A stretch of DNA of 64,000 bases from Hymenobacter latericoloratus (GTDB taxonomy: Bacteria; Bacteroidota; Bacteroidia; Cytophagales; Hymenobacteraceae). The notes beneath the pieces are model-generated. The model was not told the origin of the DNA, did no database searches, and saw only the letters and a program-made list of their open reading frames with translations. The stretch's first letter is position 1, and each line of letters begins with the position of its first letter. Made by a program: the position numbers and the translations under genes. The stretch covers positions 744,001 to 808,000 of the forward strand of contig NZ_JACHNV010000002.1 in assembly GCF_014199535.1 (NCBI RefSeq), read 5' to 3'. Shown here one piece after another: positions 7,901-17,694 of this stretch.

Positions 7901-10478
7901 TGGCCGTACCGCTGCCAAACAAATTGCTGCCCGCAATTCGGGTGGTGGTGCCCCCGGCAAAGCTGCCCGCCACGTACACGTTCGCGCCCGTAACGGTCAG
8001 GTCGCGGCCGATATCTGCGCCCGTGCCGCCGCCACTCACGGCCCAGCCGTCACTGGCCGATGCGCCCAGATCAAGGTACTTGGCCACAAAGATGTCGGCG
8101 CTACCTGCCCCCGGCAATTCCGTGCCGGCAATGCGGGCGTCGGTGCCACTGGTGAAGGACCCGGTCACGTACACCGCATTGCCCCGGACCGCCACGGCGT
8201 TGCCCACGTCACCGTCCGAGCCACCCCCGCTCACGGCCCAGCCGTTGCTCACGGTAGTGCCCTGATCGAGGTATTTGGCCAGAAACATATCGGCGTTGTT
8301 GCCAATGCCAGTGAGGGCCGTGCCTGCAATGCGTGGGTTCAGCTGGAAGTACCCGGTTACATAAACTGCGGAGCCGTTCACGGCAATGTCATTACCGTAG
8401 TCATACCCCACGCCCCCTTCACTGATGGCCCAGCTGCTGCTAACACTGCTGCCATTATCGGTGAATTTGGCTACCACTATATCGGTGTAGGCGGCCGCCG
8501 ATAAGGTGGTCCCGGCAATACTGAGCTGCTTTTCAAAGCGGCCGGTGATGTACACGCTGGAGCCGGAAACCGCAATGCCGTTTCCAACATCGAAGCCCGC
8601 GCCGCCCCCACTGACTACCCAGCCGTTGCCGACGCTGCTGCCATTGTCCGTGTACTTGGCCACAAATAGGTCGGAGAACCCTGCGGCCTCCAGGTTCTGG
8701 CCGGCAATGCGCGTGTTGCCGCTGTAGTATGAGCCCGTTACGTACACATTATTACCGCTCACGGCTAGGCCCAGCCCCTGATCGGTGTCGGAGCCGCCCG
8801 CCCGAATGGCCCAGGCCCAGGCGCTGGCGGTGGCATCCCACTTAGCCAGGAACATATCCGTTTTGCCCGCACTGGAAAGTTGGGTGGTGCCAAACTGCAC
8901 GTTACCTGAAAAATCACCCGTTACGAATACGTTGCCGCTGGCATCGGTGGCCGTAGCCAGGTTGCGGGAAGTAGTGCCCTGTAACGGTGCTTCGGCCCGC
9001 TGCCAGGTGCCGCTGCCGGCATCCAGCTGACCCAAGGCACCAGCTTTGGCGGGCGCAAAAAACTCATTACCAAAGCTGATGGCCCCGTTGCCGGACGACG
9101 CGGCTACAAACACCTGTGAACCAGTAACGGCAAGGCCATACCCAGTATCCACCTCGGTGCCGCTAATGCTGGTAGCCCAGCCATTGCCAACGGCAGTGCC
9201 CTGGTCGGTGTACTTCGCTACAAACGCATCGTAAGAGGTGTTCGTGTTTTGCAGGGTGGTCCCGGCAAAGCGCGCATAAAACGCCAGAAAAGAACCCGTT
9301 ACGTAAACGCCCGTGCCGTTTACAGCGATGCCCAGGCCTTGGTCATCGCCGCCGCTTCCACCGCTGGCGGCCCACACGCCGGTGGTCGTGTTGCCTTGGT
9401 CGGTGTATTTCGCCACAAACATGTCGTCGCCGTTGAACTCGCCGGGAATGGGGCGGCCGTCGATGGTGGCCGTGGTGCCGGTCGTAAATGTGCCCGTGAT
9501 ATACACGCTGGTGCCGCTCACGGCCACGCCGTTGCCGCTGTCGTTGCTGGTACCACCGGCGCTTACCGCCCAGCCGGCGGCCACGCTGCTACCGTTGTCG
9601 GTATATTTGGCCAGGAAAATGTCGCTCTCACTGCCTGGGTTCGTGAGGGTGGTGCCGGCAAACAGGGCGGTCTTGCTCTCAAAGCTGCCCGTCACGTACA
9701 CGTTGCTGCCGTTCACGGCCACACCGTTGCCTACGTCCGTGATGGCGCCCCCGCCCTTCACCGCCCAGCCGTTGCCGGCCGAGGTGCCGTTGTCAACGTA
9801 CTTGGCCAGAAACATATCGGTGCGGCCCATGCCCGTCAGAACCGTGCCGGCCACGGTAGCGCCGCTGGCGGAGTAGAAACCCGTCACGTACACACTCGTG
9901 CCGCTCGCGGCTACGCCATTCCCCACTTCAGCTCCAAAACTTTCGCTATTGATGGCCCAGCCATTGCCCGCCGATGTGCCATTATCGACGTACTTGGCCA
10001 GAAACATATTGCCGTCGGTGCCACCGCTGCTCAGGGTTTTGCCGGCAAAGCTGGCGCCGTTCCCGAAGTAAGAGCCGGTAATAAATACCGAGGTGCCGCT
10101 CACGGCCACGCCCCGGCTTTGGTCGTTGCTGATGCCACCTCCGCGCACAGCCCAGGCCCAGGTGCTGGTAGCCGTGTTCCACTTCGCCAGGAAGATATCC
10201 GTGCCGCCGGCACTTGTCAGCATAGTAGTGCCGAAGGTAATCTGGCCGGTGAAGTAGCCGGTCAGGAAAAGGTTGCCGCTGGCATCGGTGGCCGTGGCGC
10301 GGGCCACGGAGGTACCGGTGGCAGGCTGGTTGCTGCTGCCACTCAGGGCCATTTGCCAGGTAGGAGCCTGGGCGTCGGCCGGGCCGGCCCCCATCAGGAG
10401 CAATAGCAGGGCCGCGCACAGAATGCACGCTCGGGCGAAGGCCTCAACTCGCCCGAGTAAGGAATAGAAGTAGCGCAT
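4953..10478 (-). CDS. Giant secreted beta-propeller / IPT-TIG / FG-GAP protein with T9SS sorting domain
   Basis: 1841 residues. A signal peptide covers about 1-36 ([15 protein letters not shown]). Residues ~40-930 are 14 SBBP-like repeats of ~65 residues (cores such as [17 protein letters not shown] and DIFLAKY). These fall into two blocks of seven, each opening with an ATDASGN unit. Four IPT/TIG Ig-like domains follow (starts near 932, 1027, 1116, 1208), then an Ig-like domain (~1286-1390) with a VVYSEPV motif. Seven FG-GAP/VCBS repeats (~1398-1750) carry calcium-loop DVDGDGDLD motifs. The C-terminal ~80 residues ([12 protein letters not shown] ... GIYVVRAG) form a T9SS type A sorting domain. 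It is therefore exported through the outer membrane and probably surface-attached or released; adhesion or glycan binding is inferred. The start lies 74 bp downstream of a second FG-GAP gene, so the two may be cotranscribed. Confidence 0.93.
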   Translation of the reverse strand: MRYFYSLLGRVEAFARACILCAALLLLLMGAGPADAQAPTWQMALSGSSNQPATGTSVARATATDASGNLFLTGYFTGQITFGTTMLTSAGGTDIFLAKWNTATSTWAWAVRGGGISNDQSRGVAVSGTSVFITGSYFGNGASFAGKTLSSGGTDGNMFLAKYVDNGTSAGNGWAINSESFGAEVGNGVAASGTSVYVTGFYSASGATVAGTVLTGMGRTDMFLAKYVDNGTSAGNGWAVKGGGAITDVGNGVAVNGSNVYVTGSFESKTALFAGTTLTNPGSESDIFLAKYTDNGSSVAAGWAVSAGGTSNDSGNGVAVSGTSVYITGTFTTGTTATIDGRPIPGEFNGDDMFVAKYTDQGNTTTGVWAASGGSGGDDQGLGIAVNGTGVYVTGSFLAFYARFAGTTLQNTNTSYDAFVAKYTDQGTAVGNGWATSISGTEVDTGYGLAVTGSQVFVAASSGNGAISFGNEFFAPAKAGALGQLDAGSGTWQRAEAPLQGTTSRNLATATDASGNVFVTGDFSGNVQFGTTQLSSAGKTDMFLAKWDATASAWAWAIRAGGSDTDQGLGLAVSGNNVYVTGSYYSGNTRIAGQNLEAAGFSDLFVAKYTDNGSSVGNGWVVSGGGAGFDVGNGIAVSGSSVYITGRFEKQLSIAGTTLSAAAYTDIVVAKFTDNGSSVSSSWAISEGGVGYDYGNDIAVNGSAVYVTGYFQLNPRIAGTALTGIGNNADMFLAKYLDQGTTVSNGWAVSGGGSDGDVGNAVAVRGNAVYVTGSFTSGTDARIAGTELPGAGSADIFVAKYLDLGASASDGWAVSGGGTGADIGRDLTVTGANVYVAGSFAGGTTTRIAGSNLFGSGTASTLFVARYTDQGSTVSGSLAVSGGGAGGDVAFSLALSGANIYVAGYTTPSATFGSFTLTNPAATNVNFLGRIRESAPTLTSFTPTSGYEGVSLTINGTNLTGTSLITFAGSENNTVSSGYTINAAGTQITGVIVPSGAQTGPIRLAAPGGTATSTGVFTVTPAVPNPVPTITTLSPATAPAGNPSFTLTVTGTGFVARCVVNFNGVPLPTTLVSATQLTATVPASAIATVGSYPVSVTNPSPGGGTSAAVPFSVTVPQPPVLAGFAPASGAVGATLTLTGTNLSRTSVITFSGSNATTVTSGFAVNTAGTQITGVVVPAGAQTGPISVTTPVGSATSPDVFTVINTATPVLTSLTPARAAAGAEVTVAGRNLSSITSLVVNGATVPLSAITGSTNTSFTFVVPAGATATGSLVVSTAAGSATSSGFTAELRAISASPTVNAASGARTGSVVSVVYSEPVTAPAGNLAVYSAQAGGKKRGSAAVMGNAFQFSASVGTSAPDFQPGEMIRVSVPGPVRSAGGLQAPKKVFQFTTAVGGTGRGTFLPGPPLTVGTGPEGVALGDVDGDGDLDLLSANGSSNTVSVLLNNGAGNFGTGTTVAVGAAPIYVALADVDGDSDLDLLASNFSDNTVSIRLNNGAGTFGGGQSVAVISAPHQLALGDVDGDGDLDLLAGGGVGNTVSLRLNGGDASGSNTGQFSAGQNISVSTESHGVGLADVDGDGDLDVLAASMAADVVLIKLNGGDATGSNTGLFSGSGFVTVGNGPASIATGDVDGDGDADLLTANFTDGTVSVRLNNGTGSFTTQSTVSAGHDPHDIVLGDVDADGDLDLLTTGANYSTGTNTVSIRLNGGKGTFSGGSATAVGEAPRNLAVGDVDKDGDLDVVTGNSVGNTVSVRLNGGTQVLAAQPGSPASGLTLFPNPAHRAATLTGLRPGEPVQLLDALGRQVTTATATPAGTARLTWPAGLATGIYVVRAGTQALRLTVE

Positions 10479-10552
10479 GGGCTAACAGATAAAAAATAAG
10501 TTCTCGGCTGCCTGGTCAGGCAATCGGTAAAGACATTGGGCCAGGCCCGACC

Positions 10553-13360
10553 TTAATTGCGAACGATGCGCCCAGTGGCCCGGCGGCCGTCGGCGGCTCT
10601 TACCTGCACCAAGTACACCCCTGCCGGAAGGGCCGCCGGCAGAGCAATGGTATAGGCCGGCTCTGGCCGGGTAATCTGCCGGGTATATACCGGCTGGCCC
10701 AGGGTAGTCCATACGCTGAGCTCCACCGTCGTGCGCGCGAAAGCAGTCATATCCACGGTGAGCAGCCCGTCGGCGGTAGGGTTGGGGTAGCAACTCAGGG
10801 GTAGGGCGGCCGCGGCTGCAGCCACCGGGGCTTTGGTTGCCAGAACCGGGGCCTGTACCGAGCCGTTGAAGCGCACGGCCACGTAGTTGGCTTGCTCGCA
10901 GGAGGCTAGAATATCCAGGTCGCCGTCGCCATCCATATCTGCCAGTACCAACCCATCAGGCTCCACGCCCACGGACAATACCTGGGGGGTAGGGCTGAAC
11001 TGGCCGGTGCCGTCGCCGAAGCGCACCTGCACCTGGCGGCCCAGGTAAATACTGGTCATTAAGTCCAGGTTGCCGTCGCCGTTCACGTCCCCGAGCTTCA
11101 CATCCGACACAACCCGGCTCGACGCCACGGGAGTAGTAGCTGGAAACGCGCCCTGGCCGTTGCCCAGCAGCACCGTAACCTTGTACTCCTGAAAGTTACC
11201 GATGACTACATCCAAATGCCCGTCGTTGTTGATGTCGCCGGAATCGATGCAGTTGGGGCTACCTCCGGCCGGTGTCTCGGCCAGCTTGCTGAAACCACCC
11301 TGGCCATTGCCCAGCCAGATGCCCATGCTGTTGACGCCGATACCGGAGTTAATAACCAGCAGATCAGGGTGCCCATCGTGGTTGACATCATCGACCACGA
11401 GGCCATAGGGACCGTAGGAGTTGCCGATGGCCAGGTTGGTAGTGCCCGTAAAACCGCCCTGCCCATTTCCCAGCCGCACGCTCACAGTATTGTTGCTGTA
11501 GTTGGAGCCAAACAGGTCCAGGCGGCCATCATGGTTGCAGTCGGCCAGTATCAGCACGTTGGGGGCCCCGTTCGTGTTCAGCATAGTGGCCGTCCCGAAA
11601 CCGCCCTGCCCGTTGCCCAGGCGGACATTTACGTTCGCCGGGTTGTTGATATGGGCCGTTAGCAAATCAAGCCGCCCATCGTTGTTAACGTCGCCGAGAG
11701 CCGCAAAGCGGGAGCCGTCACCTACCGCTAGGTCGGGCAGGCGCCGGAACGTGCCCCGGCCGGTGCTCAAGTGAATACTAACGGTGCCCGCCGTTTCGCT
11801 GGTGGTTACAAAATCCAATAGGGAGTCGCCGTTCAGGTCGCCGGTGGCCGTGTGCGCGGGGCCCGCGTCTACCGGTAAGTTAAGCACGCTGGTAAACTCT
11901 CCGCGCCCGTTGCCCGGCCGGATGCTGACGGTATTGTTGTCATCGTTGATGATGCCTTCGTTGGCGGTCAGCAGATCCAGGTCGCCATCGGTGTCCACGT
12001 CGGCCACGGCCAGGCTCACGGGGTGATGGTCGGTGGCTACCTCCGCCGCACCACTGAACCGCCCATTGCCTGCTCCCAGCCGTACGCTCGCGGTGCTGCT
12101 GAGCGTGTTAGCCGATAAGAGGTCGGGGTTGCCATCGGCATTCACGTCGCGGATGAGTAGCTGGCGCGGTGCTATACCGATAGTAACATCGGGCAGGCCC
12201 GCGCTAAAACCGCCTTTGCCGTCCCCGAGCCGAACGCTCACCAGGGCGTTGGCGCTGGTGCTGTAGTTGCCAATAATAAAAGCCAGATCCGGCAGCCTAT
12301 CCCCGTTGACATCGGCTATAACTAACTCGCGGGGCTGGCTACCTACCGTCAGGTCCTTGATGTTGCTGAACGTGCCCGTACCCGTCCCGAGGCCTACGCT
12401 CAGGGAGCTTTTGTTGGTGTTGGTAAGAACGAAATCCAGCTTTTCATCCTGGTTTATATCCGCCAAAGCAACATGGGAAGGCGTCTGGTTCAGAGAGACG
12501 TAGCGGGTGCCCGTGAAGCCACCTTTGCCATCGCCCATGCGAATATTGATGGTGGCCGGATAGGTATTGGATACCACTATATCCGGGTTGCCATCAGCGT
12601 TCAAATCGCCCAGCGCTAATTGGTTTGGGCTGTTGCCGGGGTAGGTGCTGCCCATATAGCTGAAGCCGCCCTTGCCGTCGCCCTGGTATATCTCCACCAG
12701 ACTGGCAACCATATTCAGGGCAAGAAAATCGAGCTTGCCATCTTTGTTTACATCCGCCATAACCACTTGCTCCGGGGTATAGCTTAGGGATATATCAGGC
12801 ATAGCCATGAAGCTACTACGCCCGTTGCCCAGGCGCACGCTCACCGACTTTGCCTTGCGGTTGCTCGTGAGAAAGTCGGGGTAGCCATCCTGATTAATGT
12901 CGGCAACCTGCAGGTAGTTTGGCTGCCAGGCCACGGTTTCCTCCTGGGGCACCGGAAAAACGCCGGGGCTGGGCGTTACCCCGGCCCGAAACAGGTAGCT
13001 GGCCGGCGCCGCGGGCGCGTCGCCCAGGCTGGTAGCGGTGGGCAGCACGCCTACCCGCACCGGCTCCCCGGGCAGCAGCGGGCGGGTAGGCTGGAAGACG
13101 ATGGTTGAGGTACCGGCGCCGGTGTACGTGCCCGTCAGCGGGCCGCGCCAGCCGCTTACCACCCGGATAGCATCGGGCCGGGCCGCGGCGGCGCTCATGG
13201 GCTGAGAAAAGGTGAGTTGTACTGGCGCCTGGAGGCTGGCGTGGTGGCTGCTGGCCGCGGGCAACCGGTTGGTAACTACTGGTACCTGCGCCTCGGAGGC
13301 GAGCCAGGGCATGAGTAGGGCGGCGCTAAGTAGCGCCGCCCGGCTGGAGTAGAATGACAT
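10553..13360 (-). CDS. Secreted FG-GAP/VCBS repeat protein with T9SS sorting domain
   Basis: 935 residues from the ATG at 13360; an upstream TTG at 13363 is also in frame. The signal peptide ends near ALLMPWLASEAQ. An Ig-like domain (~28-130) with the PVQLTFSQPMS signature resembles Big_5/SwmB domains. Fourteen FG-GAP units follow, each with a D-x-N/D-x-D-G-x-x-D calcium-loop such as ADVNKDGKLDFL. The last ~80 residues (CYPNPTADGLLTVDM ... GVYLVQVRA) are a T9SS sorting domain. Two seven-bladed propellers would fit 14 units. The layout parallels the downstream giant protein (Ig-like domain, FG-GAP array, T9SS tail), so the pair probably arose by sharing modules. Surface adhesion or matrix function is inferred only. 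Confidence 0.93.
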   Translation of the reverse strand: MSFYSSRAALLSAALLMPWLASEAQVPVVTNRLPAASSHHASLQAPVQLTFSQPMSAAAARPDAIRVVSGWRGPLTGTYTGAGTSTIVFQPTRPLLPGEPVRVGVLPTATSLGDAPAAPASYLFRAGVTPSPGVFPVPQEETVAWQPNYLQVADINQDGYPDFLTSNRKAKSVSVRLGNGRSSFMAMPDISLSYTPEQVVMADVNKDGKLDFLALNMVASLVEIYQGDGKGGFSYMGSTYPGNSPNQLALGDLNADGNPDIVVSNTYPATINIRMGDGKGGFTGTRYVSLNQTPSHVALADINQDEKLDFVLTNTNKSSLSVGLGTGTGTFSNIKDLTVGSQPRELVIADVNGDRLPDLAFIIGNYSTSANALVSVRLGDGKGGFSAGLPDVTIGIAPRQLLIRDVNADGNPDLLSANTLSSTASVRLGAGNGRFSGAAEVATDHHPVSLAVADVDTDGDLDLLTANEGIINDDNNTVSIRPGNGRGEFTSVLNLPVDAGPAHTATGDLNGDSLLDFVTTSETAGTVSIHLSTGRGTFRRLPDLAVGDGSRFAALGDVNNDGRLDLLTAHINNPANVNVRLGNGQGGFGTATMLNTNGAPNVLILADCNHDGRLDLFGSNYSNNTVSVRLGNGQGGFTGTTNLAIGNSYGPYGLVVDDVNHDGHPDLLVINSGIGVNSMGIWLGNGQGGFSKLAETPAGGSPNCIDSGDINNDGHLDVVIGNFQEYKVTVLLGNGQGAFPATTPVASSRVVSDVKLGDVNGDGNLDLMTSIYLGRQVQVRFGDGTGQFSPTPQVLSVGVEPDGLVLADMDGDGDLDILASCEQANYVAVRFNGSVQAPVLATKAPVAAAAAALPLSCYPNPTADGLLTVDMTAFARTTVELSVWTTLGQPVYTRQITRPEPAYTIALPAALPAGVYLVQVRAADGRRATGRIVRN

Positions 13361-13401
13361 CAAATGCTGACAGTAAATAAATACACGTTTTTATTGATTT
13401 G

Positions 13402-13409
13402 TAAAGGTA
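13402..13409 (-). promoter_or_regulatory. Candidate -7 box for the FG-GAP surface-protein genes
   Basis: On minus this reads TACCTTTA, one mismatch from TAnnTTTG, 42 bases before the ATG at 13360 in an AT-rich stretch (13361-13450). The rest of 13410-13580 shows nothing I can support. Confidence 0.35.
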
Positions 13410-13585
13410 ATACGGAAGGCCAACGAAGCAGCTTGATACTCTTACGATTATAGAAAATTGATCAGCCTGCACCGGCCGCTGCTGGTACAATGCCCAGGCG
13501 AAAGAAAAACAGGCTACTGGTCCAAAAAGCCCTTTTGTAGGCTATACTGCGCCTCGGCAGCCCACGGTGGCCCAGCACCGGCCTC

Positions 13586-13669
13586 GTTGTGTCAACCGTA
13601 ATGAATACATCTTGTGATGACACAAATGCTTGTGTCGTAAATCAACAAATCGTTCATGCGTTGACACAG
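13586..13669 (+). promoter_or_regulatory. Cluster of four TGTGTC/GACACA boxes, probable operator region
   Basis: GTTGTGTCAAC (13586-13596), TGACACAA (13618-13625), TTGTGTCG (13630-13637) and TTGACACAG (13661-13669). The middle two form a perfect 7-base inverted repeat with a 4-base spacer (13619-13636). Box centres lie ~31, 11 and 32 bases apart, close to 3, 1 and 3 helical turns. The cluster sits ~230-310 bases before the ctlX start in a gene-free stretch. A regulator binding on one DNA face is inferred. Confidence 0.5.
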
Positions 13670-13896
13670 GCTGTGAAGGCAACAAGTCCATAGTGCAATT
13701 CATCGGTTGTGCCCGGCCTCAGGCTGTCAGGTAGGCAGGCAGCCACAAGCCGCGGGTTTTTGCCTTCGGCGAACAGGGGTTTTCCTGCTGCAGAACCGGC
13801 GCCTCGCGCGAGGGCCGGGGCCGGCAGATGAGCAGCGCGCCCGCAAGGGGGCAAGAATCTGTGGCAAGCTGTTTATTTGCGGCGTCCACTTCACTC

Positions 13897-14826
13897 ATGT
13901 CCATGCAGGCTGCTTCCACTGTTTTTCTCGTCCGCCCGACGCGCTTCACGTTCAATCCCGAAACGGCCCACTCCAACCACTTTCAGCAGCCGCTGGCGGG
14001 GCTAAGTCCGGAAGCCATTCAGGCGCAGGCCTTCGCCGAGTTTGATGGGGTAGTAGCCCGGCTGCGCGCCGCCGGTGTGCAGGTGTTGGTGTTCGAGGAT
14101 ACCCCCGAGCCTCACACGCCCGATGCCGTGTTTCCCAACAACTGGGTTACTTTTCATCCCGATGGGCGGGTGCTGCTCTACCCCATGTGCGCCCCCAACC
14201 GCCGCCTGGAGCGCCGCCCCGATATTCTGGAGGCGCTGGGCCGGCAGTTTCACATCCGGGAAGTAGTTGATCTAGCGGCCCACGAGCAGGACAACCGGTT
14301 TCTGGAGGGCACGGGCAGCATCATCTTCGACCACCTGCACCGCATTGCCTACGCCGGGCTGTCGGTGCGCACGGAGGCCGGGCTGTTTCGGGAGGTAGCG
14401 GCCCGGCTGGAGTACGAGCCCGTCGCCTTCCGGGCCTACGATGCCGCCGGTCAGGAAATTTACCACACCAACGTGATGATGTGTTTGGGCGCTAGGTTCG
14501 CTGTCATCTGCCTGGAAAGCATCCGGGACGAGGCCGAGCGCGCGGCGGTAAAGGCCTCGCTCACGCGCACCGGGCACGAGCTAGTGGATATCAGCCTGGC
14601 TCAGGTGGCGCGCTTTGCCGGCAACATGCTCACATTGCAGCCCGCCGAAGGGCGCGAGCTGCTGGCCATGTCGCAAAGCGCTTACGATGCTCTGCGCCCC
14701 GAACAGCGGGAGGTGCTGGGCCGCTACGCCACGCTGCTGCCCCTACCCATCCCCACCATTGAAACCATTGGCGGGGGTAGCGCCCGCTGCATGATGGCCG
14801 AGGTATTTCTGCCCGCGAAAGGGTAA
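13897..14826 (+). CDS. ctlX: CtlX-type citrulline/guanidino hydrolase (amidinotransferase superfamily)
   Basis: 309 residues from ATG 13897; an upstream in-frame ATG at 13828 adds an unrelated leader. It shows the pentein-fold landmarks of the arginine deiminase/DDAH group. TPDAVFPNNWVTFHPDG is the substrate acidic loop, FLEGTGSIIFDH carries the Glu next to the active site, and HTNVMMCLG holds the catalytic His. GGGSARCMMAEVF carries the nucleophilic Cys298 near the C-terminus. This set is that of CtlX, which hydrolyses citrulline to ornithine in Francisella; many members are annotated only as arginine-deiminase-related. The exact substrate here is therefore inferred. It stands alone, preceded by the GACACA box cluster. 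Confidence 0.85.
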   Translation: MSMQAASTVFLVRPTRFTFNPETAHSNHFQQPLAGLSPEAIQAQAFAEFDGVVARLRAAGVQVLVFEDTPEPHTPDAVFPNNWVTFHPDGRVLLYPMCAPNRRLERRPDILEALGRQFHIREVVDLAAHEQDNRFLEGTGSIIFDHLHRIAYAGLSVRTEAGLFREVAARLEYEPVAFRAYDAAGQEIYHTNVMMCLGARFAVICLESIRDEAERAAVKASLTRTGHELVDISLAQVARFAGNMLTLQPAEGRELLAMSQSAYDALRPEQREVLGRYATLLPLPIPTIETIGGGSARCMMAEVFLPAKG

Positions 14827-14937
14827 GGACAGGGGCCGTTGTGCTGCAACATAATATAGTTGTAAGCAGCTGATATACAGCAAGTAAATATTGAATGTGC
14901 GGGAGCTATCCGGGGGCGTTGGGTGTTATAACTAGCT

Positions 14938-16041
14938 ATGACCCAAACCCAGCTGTTTCCTTCGCTCGATATTCTTGCCCCCACTCCAGAGCCCCGCCAG
15001 CACAGCGCCAAGCTGTGGCTGCCCAAGCGCGTGGTGTTCACCCCCGACGCCCTCGACCAGCCTTTCGGCCAGCAGATGCTGGAGCGCGTAACGGCCCAGG
15101 GCCTGGAGGTGGAGCTGCTGAAAAGCAACCGCCTGACCAGCGTGCGCGGCGAAGATGCCCGCGACACGTACCGCCGCGCCAAAAGCACTCTGGCTGTGGT
15201 GTGCGCCCCGCCCAGCGCCCTGCGCCTGCAGCCCACGCCGCCTTCCGCCGACTGGCAGATGAACCTGGCCGAAGGTTGCCCGGCTCACTGCCAGTACTGC
15301 TACCTGGCCGGCTCCCTGACGGGGCCGCCCGTGGTAAAGGCCTTCGCCAACCTGCCCCAGCTGCTGGAAAACACCCAGGCCTACGAGCAGTCCGGCCGCG
15401 TCACTAGCTTCGAGGTGAGCTGCTACACCGATGTGCTGGGCATTGAGCACCTGACCGGCTCGTTGGCCGAATGCATCCGCTACTTCGGGCAGCGCGAAGG
15501 CGCCCACCTGCGTTTCGTGAGCAAGTACGACCATGTTGATTCCCTGCTGGGTTTGCCCCACCACGGCCGCACCCGGGCCCGCTTCAGCCTCAACGCCGAA
15601 GCCGCCGTGCGCAAGCTGGAGGGCGGTACCGCCTCCGTGGAGGCCCGGCTGCAGGCGCTGCGGAAGCTGGCCCTGCCCGTGGAGCAAGGCGGTGGCGGCT
15701 ACCCCGTGGGCGTGGTGCTGGCTCCCATTATGCCCCTGCCGGGCTGGCAGGATGAGTACCGCCACCTGCTCGATAGGTTGGCCGCTACCCTCGATTTTCC
15801 CTGCGACCTGACGGCCGAGTGCATCACCCACCGCTTTACGCCCGGCTCCAAGGAGGTGCTGCTGCAGTGGTACCCGAACACTTCCCTCGACCTGGAGGAA
15901 GCCACCCGGGCCGTGAAGCGCAACAAGTTTGGCGGCACCAAGTTCGTGTATCAGCCCACCGATATGCGCACGCTCAAGGAGTTCTTCTATCAGGAGTGGC
16001 AGCAGCGCTTTCCCAATGCCCCGATTCTGTACTGGACTTAG
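14938..16041 (+). CDS. Spore photoproduct lyase-family radical SAM protein
   Basis: 367 residues. CPAHCQYC (Cys114, Cys118, Cys121) is the CxxxCxxC motif that holds the 4Fe-4S cluster of radical SAM enzymes. FEVSCYTD places Cys162 41 residues after the last cluster cysteine. In the Bacillus enzyme the hydrogen-donor Cys141 lies 44 residues after its cluster Cys97, so Cys162 is a good candidate for that role. The C-terminal EYRHLLDRLAATL and TAECITHRFTPGSKEVL elements also match SPL. Known SPLs repair 5-thyminyl-5,6-dihydrothymine in spore DNA. No sporulation gene is seen here and Cytophagales do not sporulate, so it may repair similar lesions in vegetative or desiccated cells. Confidence 0.85.
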   Translation: MTQTQLFPSLDILAPTPEPRQHSAKLWLPKRVVFTPDALDQPFGQQMLERVTAQGLEVELLKSNRLTSVRGEDARDTYRRAKSTLAVVCAPPSALRLQPTPPSADWQMNLAEGCPAHCQYCYLAGSLTGPPVVKAFANLPQLLENTQAYEQSGRVTSFEVSCYTDVLGIEHLTGSLAECIRYFGQREGAHLRFVSKYDHVDSLLGLPHHGRTRARFSLNAEAAVRKLEGGTASVEARLQALRKLALPVEQGGGGYPVGVVLAPIMPLPGWQDEYRHLLDRLAATLDFPCDLTAECITHRFTPGSKEVLLQWYPNTSLDLEEATRAVKRNKFGGTKFVYQPTDMRTLKEFFYQEWQQRFPNAPILYWT

Positions 16042-16120
16042 AGGTTTAGCAGTCGGGCGGGGGTAGCAGGAGCAAGTCCGCAGAGGAGACATCAGTATAT
16101 ATTTGCTATCCTGACCAACG

Positions 16121-16152
16121 AAAAGGCCACCCGGTATGCCGGGTGGCCTTTT
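16121..16152. terminator. Bidirectional terminator
   Basis: Fourteen-base arms (16121-16134 and 16139-16152) pair perfectly around TATG, with A4 and T4 ends. It separates the convergent SPL-like gene and mqo. Confidence 0.9.
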
Positions 16153-16176
16153 GCGTTTTCAGTTAACTCTGCCGGC

Positions 16177-17694
16177 TTACTGCACCGGAGCGGCATCTAC
16201 CTTCAGGCCGAGTACGGCGCTGGTATGGCTACGAACCTGTTCCACCAGGGCCGGATTATTGGCTAGGGACTGACCAAAGGAAGGAATCATCTGGCGGAGC
16301 TTGGCCTGCCACTCCGCCGACTGCGCCTTCTCCGGAAAGCAGCGCTGCACCAGGCCCAGCATAATGCTTACGGCCGTAGAAGCGCCGGGCGAGGCCCCCA
16401 GCAGGGCGGCAATAGAGCCATCGGAGGCGGCTACTACCTCCGTGCCGAACTCCAGGATGCCGCCTTCTGTCTCATGCTTCTTGATGACCTGCACGCGCTG
16501 GCCGGCAATTTCCAGCTGCCAGTCCTGGGCCCGGGCTTCCGGCAGGTACTCGCGCAGGGCTTCCAGCCGGTCTTCCGGCGACTGACGCACCTGGTTGATG
16601 AGGTACTTGGTGAGCGGCATATTTTTCAGGCCCGCAATAATCATGGGGCGCATGTTGCTCAGCTTCACCGACAGGGGCAAATCGAGGTAGGAACCCTGCT
16701 TCAGGAACTTGGTGCTGAAGCCGGCGTAGGGCCCAAACAGCAATTCCTGCTTGCCGTTGATAACGCGGGTATCGAGGTGGGGCACCGACATGGGGGGCGA
16801 GCCCACGGCGGCCTTGCCGTACACCTTGGCGTGGTGCTGGGCAATTACTGCGGGGTTAACGCACTTCAGCCACTGCCCGCTAACCGGGAACCCACCAAAA
16901 CCCTGGCCCTCCGGAATGCCTGACTTGATGAGCAGAGGTAGGGAGCCTCCGCCCGCCCCGATAAACACGAACGGCGCCCGGATTTTAAGCGGTGCACCCG
17001 TCGAAACGTCCTCGGCCTTTACTCGCCAGAGGCCATCCTTCTGGCGCAGCTTTTCTACGTTGTGATTAAAGTAGAAAGTAACGCCCGGCTTTTGCTGCAG
17101 CAGCGTGAACATGCCGCGGGTCAGGGAGCCAAAGTTTACGTCGGTGCCCAGGTCCACGCGGGTGGCAGCCACGGGTTGCTGCGGGTCGCGGCCGTGCATC
17201 ACCAGGGGCATCCACCGCTCCATCTCCTCGCGGTTCTCGGTGTACTCCATGCCCTGAAACAAGGGCGACTGGGTGAGGGCCGCGTGGCGCTTCCGCAGGA
17301 AGTTCACGTTCTTATCGCCCCACACAAAGCTCAGGTGCGGGATGTGGTTGATAAAGCGCGTGAGCTCCTTTACGGCGTAGGTTTCGGCCAGAAAGGCCCA
17401 GAATTGCTTGGATTCCTCGAACTGCTCGGCAATTTTGACGGCCTTGCTGATGTCAATGGAACCGTCGGCCTTCTCGGGGGTATAGTTCAGCTCGCAGAAG
17501 GCCGAGTGGCCGGTGCCGGCGTTATTCCAGGCATCGGAGCTTTCGGCGGCGGCCACATCCAGCCGCTCAATAATGGCAATGGTCAGGTCGGGCTGCAACT
17601 CTTTCAGCATCATGCCCAAAGTGGCGCTCATGATGCCCGCCCCAATCAGGACTACGTCGGCAGATAGGGATTCAGCGGGTTCGGTAGTGCTCAT
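16177..17694 (-). CDS. mqo: Malate:quinone oxidoreductase
   Basis: 505 residues from the ATG at 17694; the frame extends 63 codons further up but with no family resemblance. The N-terminal VVLIGAGIMSATLG is the FAD-binding GxGxxS motif. NNAGTGHSAFCELNYTPE, FLRKRHAALTQSPLFQGMEYT and LLGASPGASTAVSIMLGL are diagnostic stretches of Mqo. The enzyme oxidises malate to oxaloacetate on the cytoplasmic face of the membrane and passes electrons to the quinone pool, feeding the TCA cycle without NADH. The length matches the family. It has its own terminator and no operon partner. Confidence 0.96.
   Translation of the reverse strand: MSTTEPAESLSADVVLIGAGIMSATLGMMLKELQPDLTIAIIERLDVAAAESSDAWNNAGTGHSAFCELNYTPEKADGSIDISKAVKIAEQFEESKQFWAFLAETYAVKELTRFINHIPHLSFVWGDKNVNFLRKRHAALTQSPLFQGMEYTENREEMERWMPLVMHGRDPQQPVAATRVDLGTDVNFGSLTRGMFTLLQQKPGVTFYFNHNVEKLRQKDGLWRVKAEDVSTGAPLKIRAPFVFIGAGGGSLPLLIKSGIPEGQGFGGFPVSGQWLKCVNPAVIAQHHAKVYGKAAVGSPPMSVPHLDTRVINGKQELLFGPYAGFSTKFLKQGSYLDLPLSVKLSNMRPMIIAGLKNMPLTKYLINQVRQSPEDRLEALREYLPEARAQDWQLEIAGQRVQVIKKHETEGGILEFGTEVVAASDGSIAALLGASPGASTAVSIMLGLVQRCFPEKAQSAEWQAKLRQMIPSFGQSLANNPALVEQVRSHTSAVLGLKVDAAPVQ

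Noticed and set aside
9249..10406. 385-residue plus-strand frame antisense to the giant propeller gene
   Set aside because: It is rich in H/G/A/R repeats, an artifact of GC-rich repeats on the opposite strand; there are no motifs, and the minus-strand protein has clear domains.
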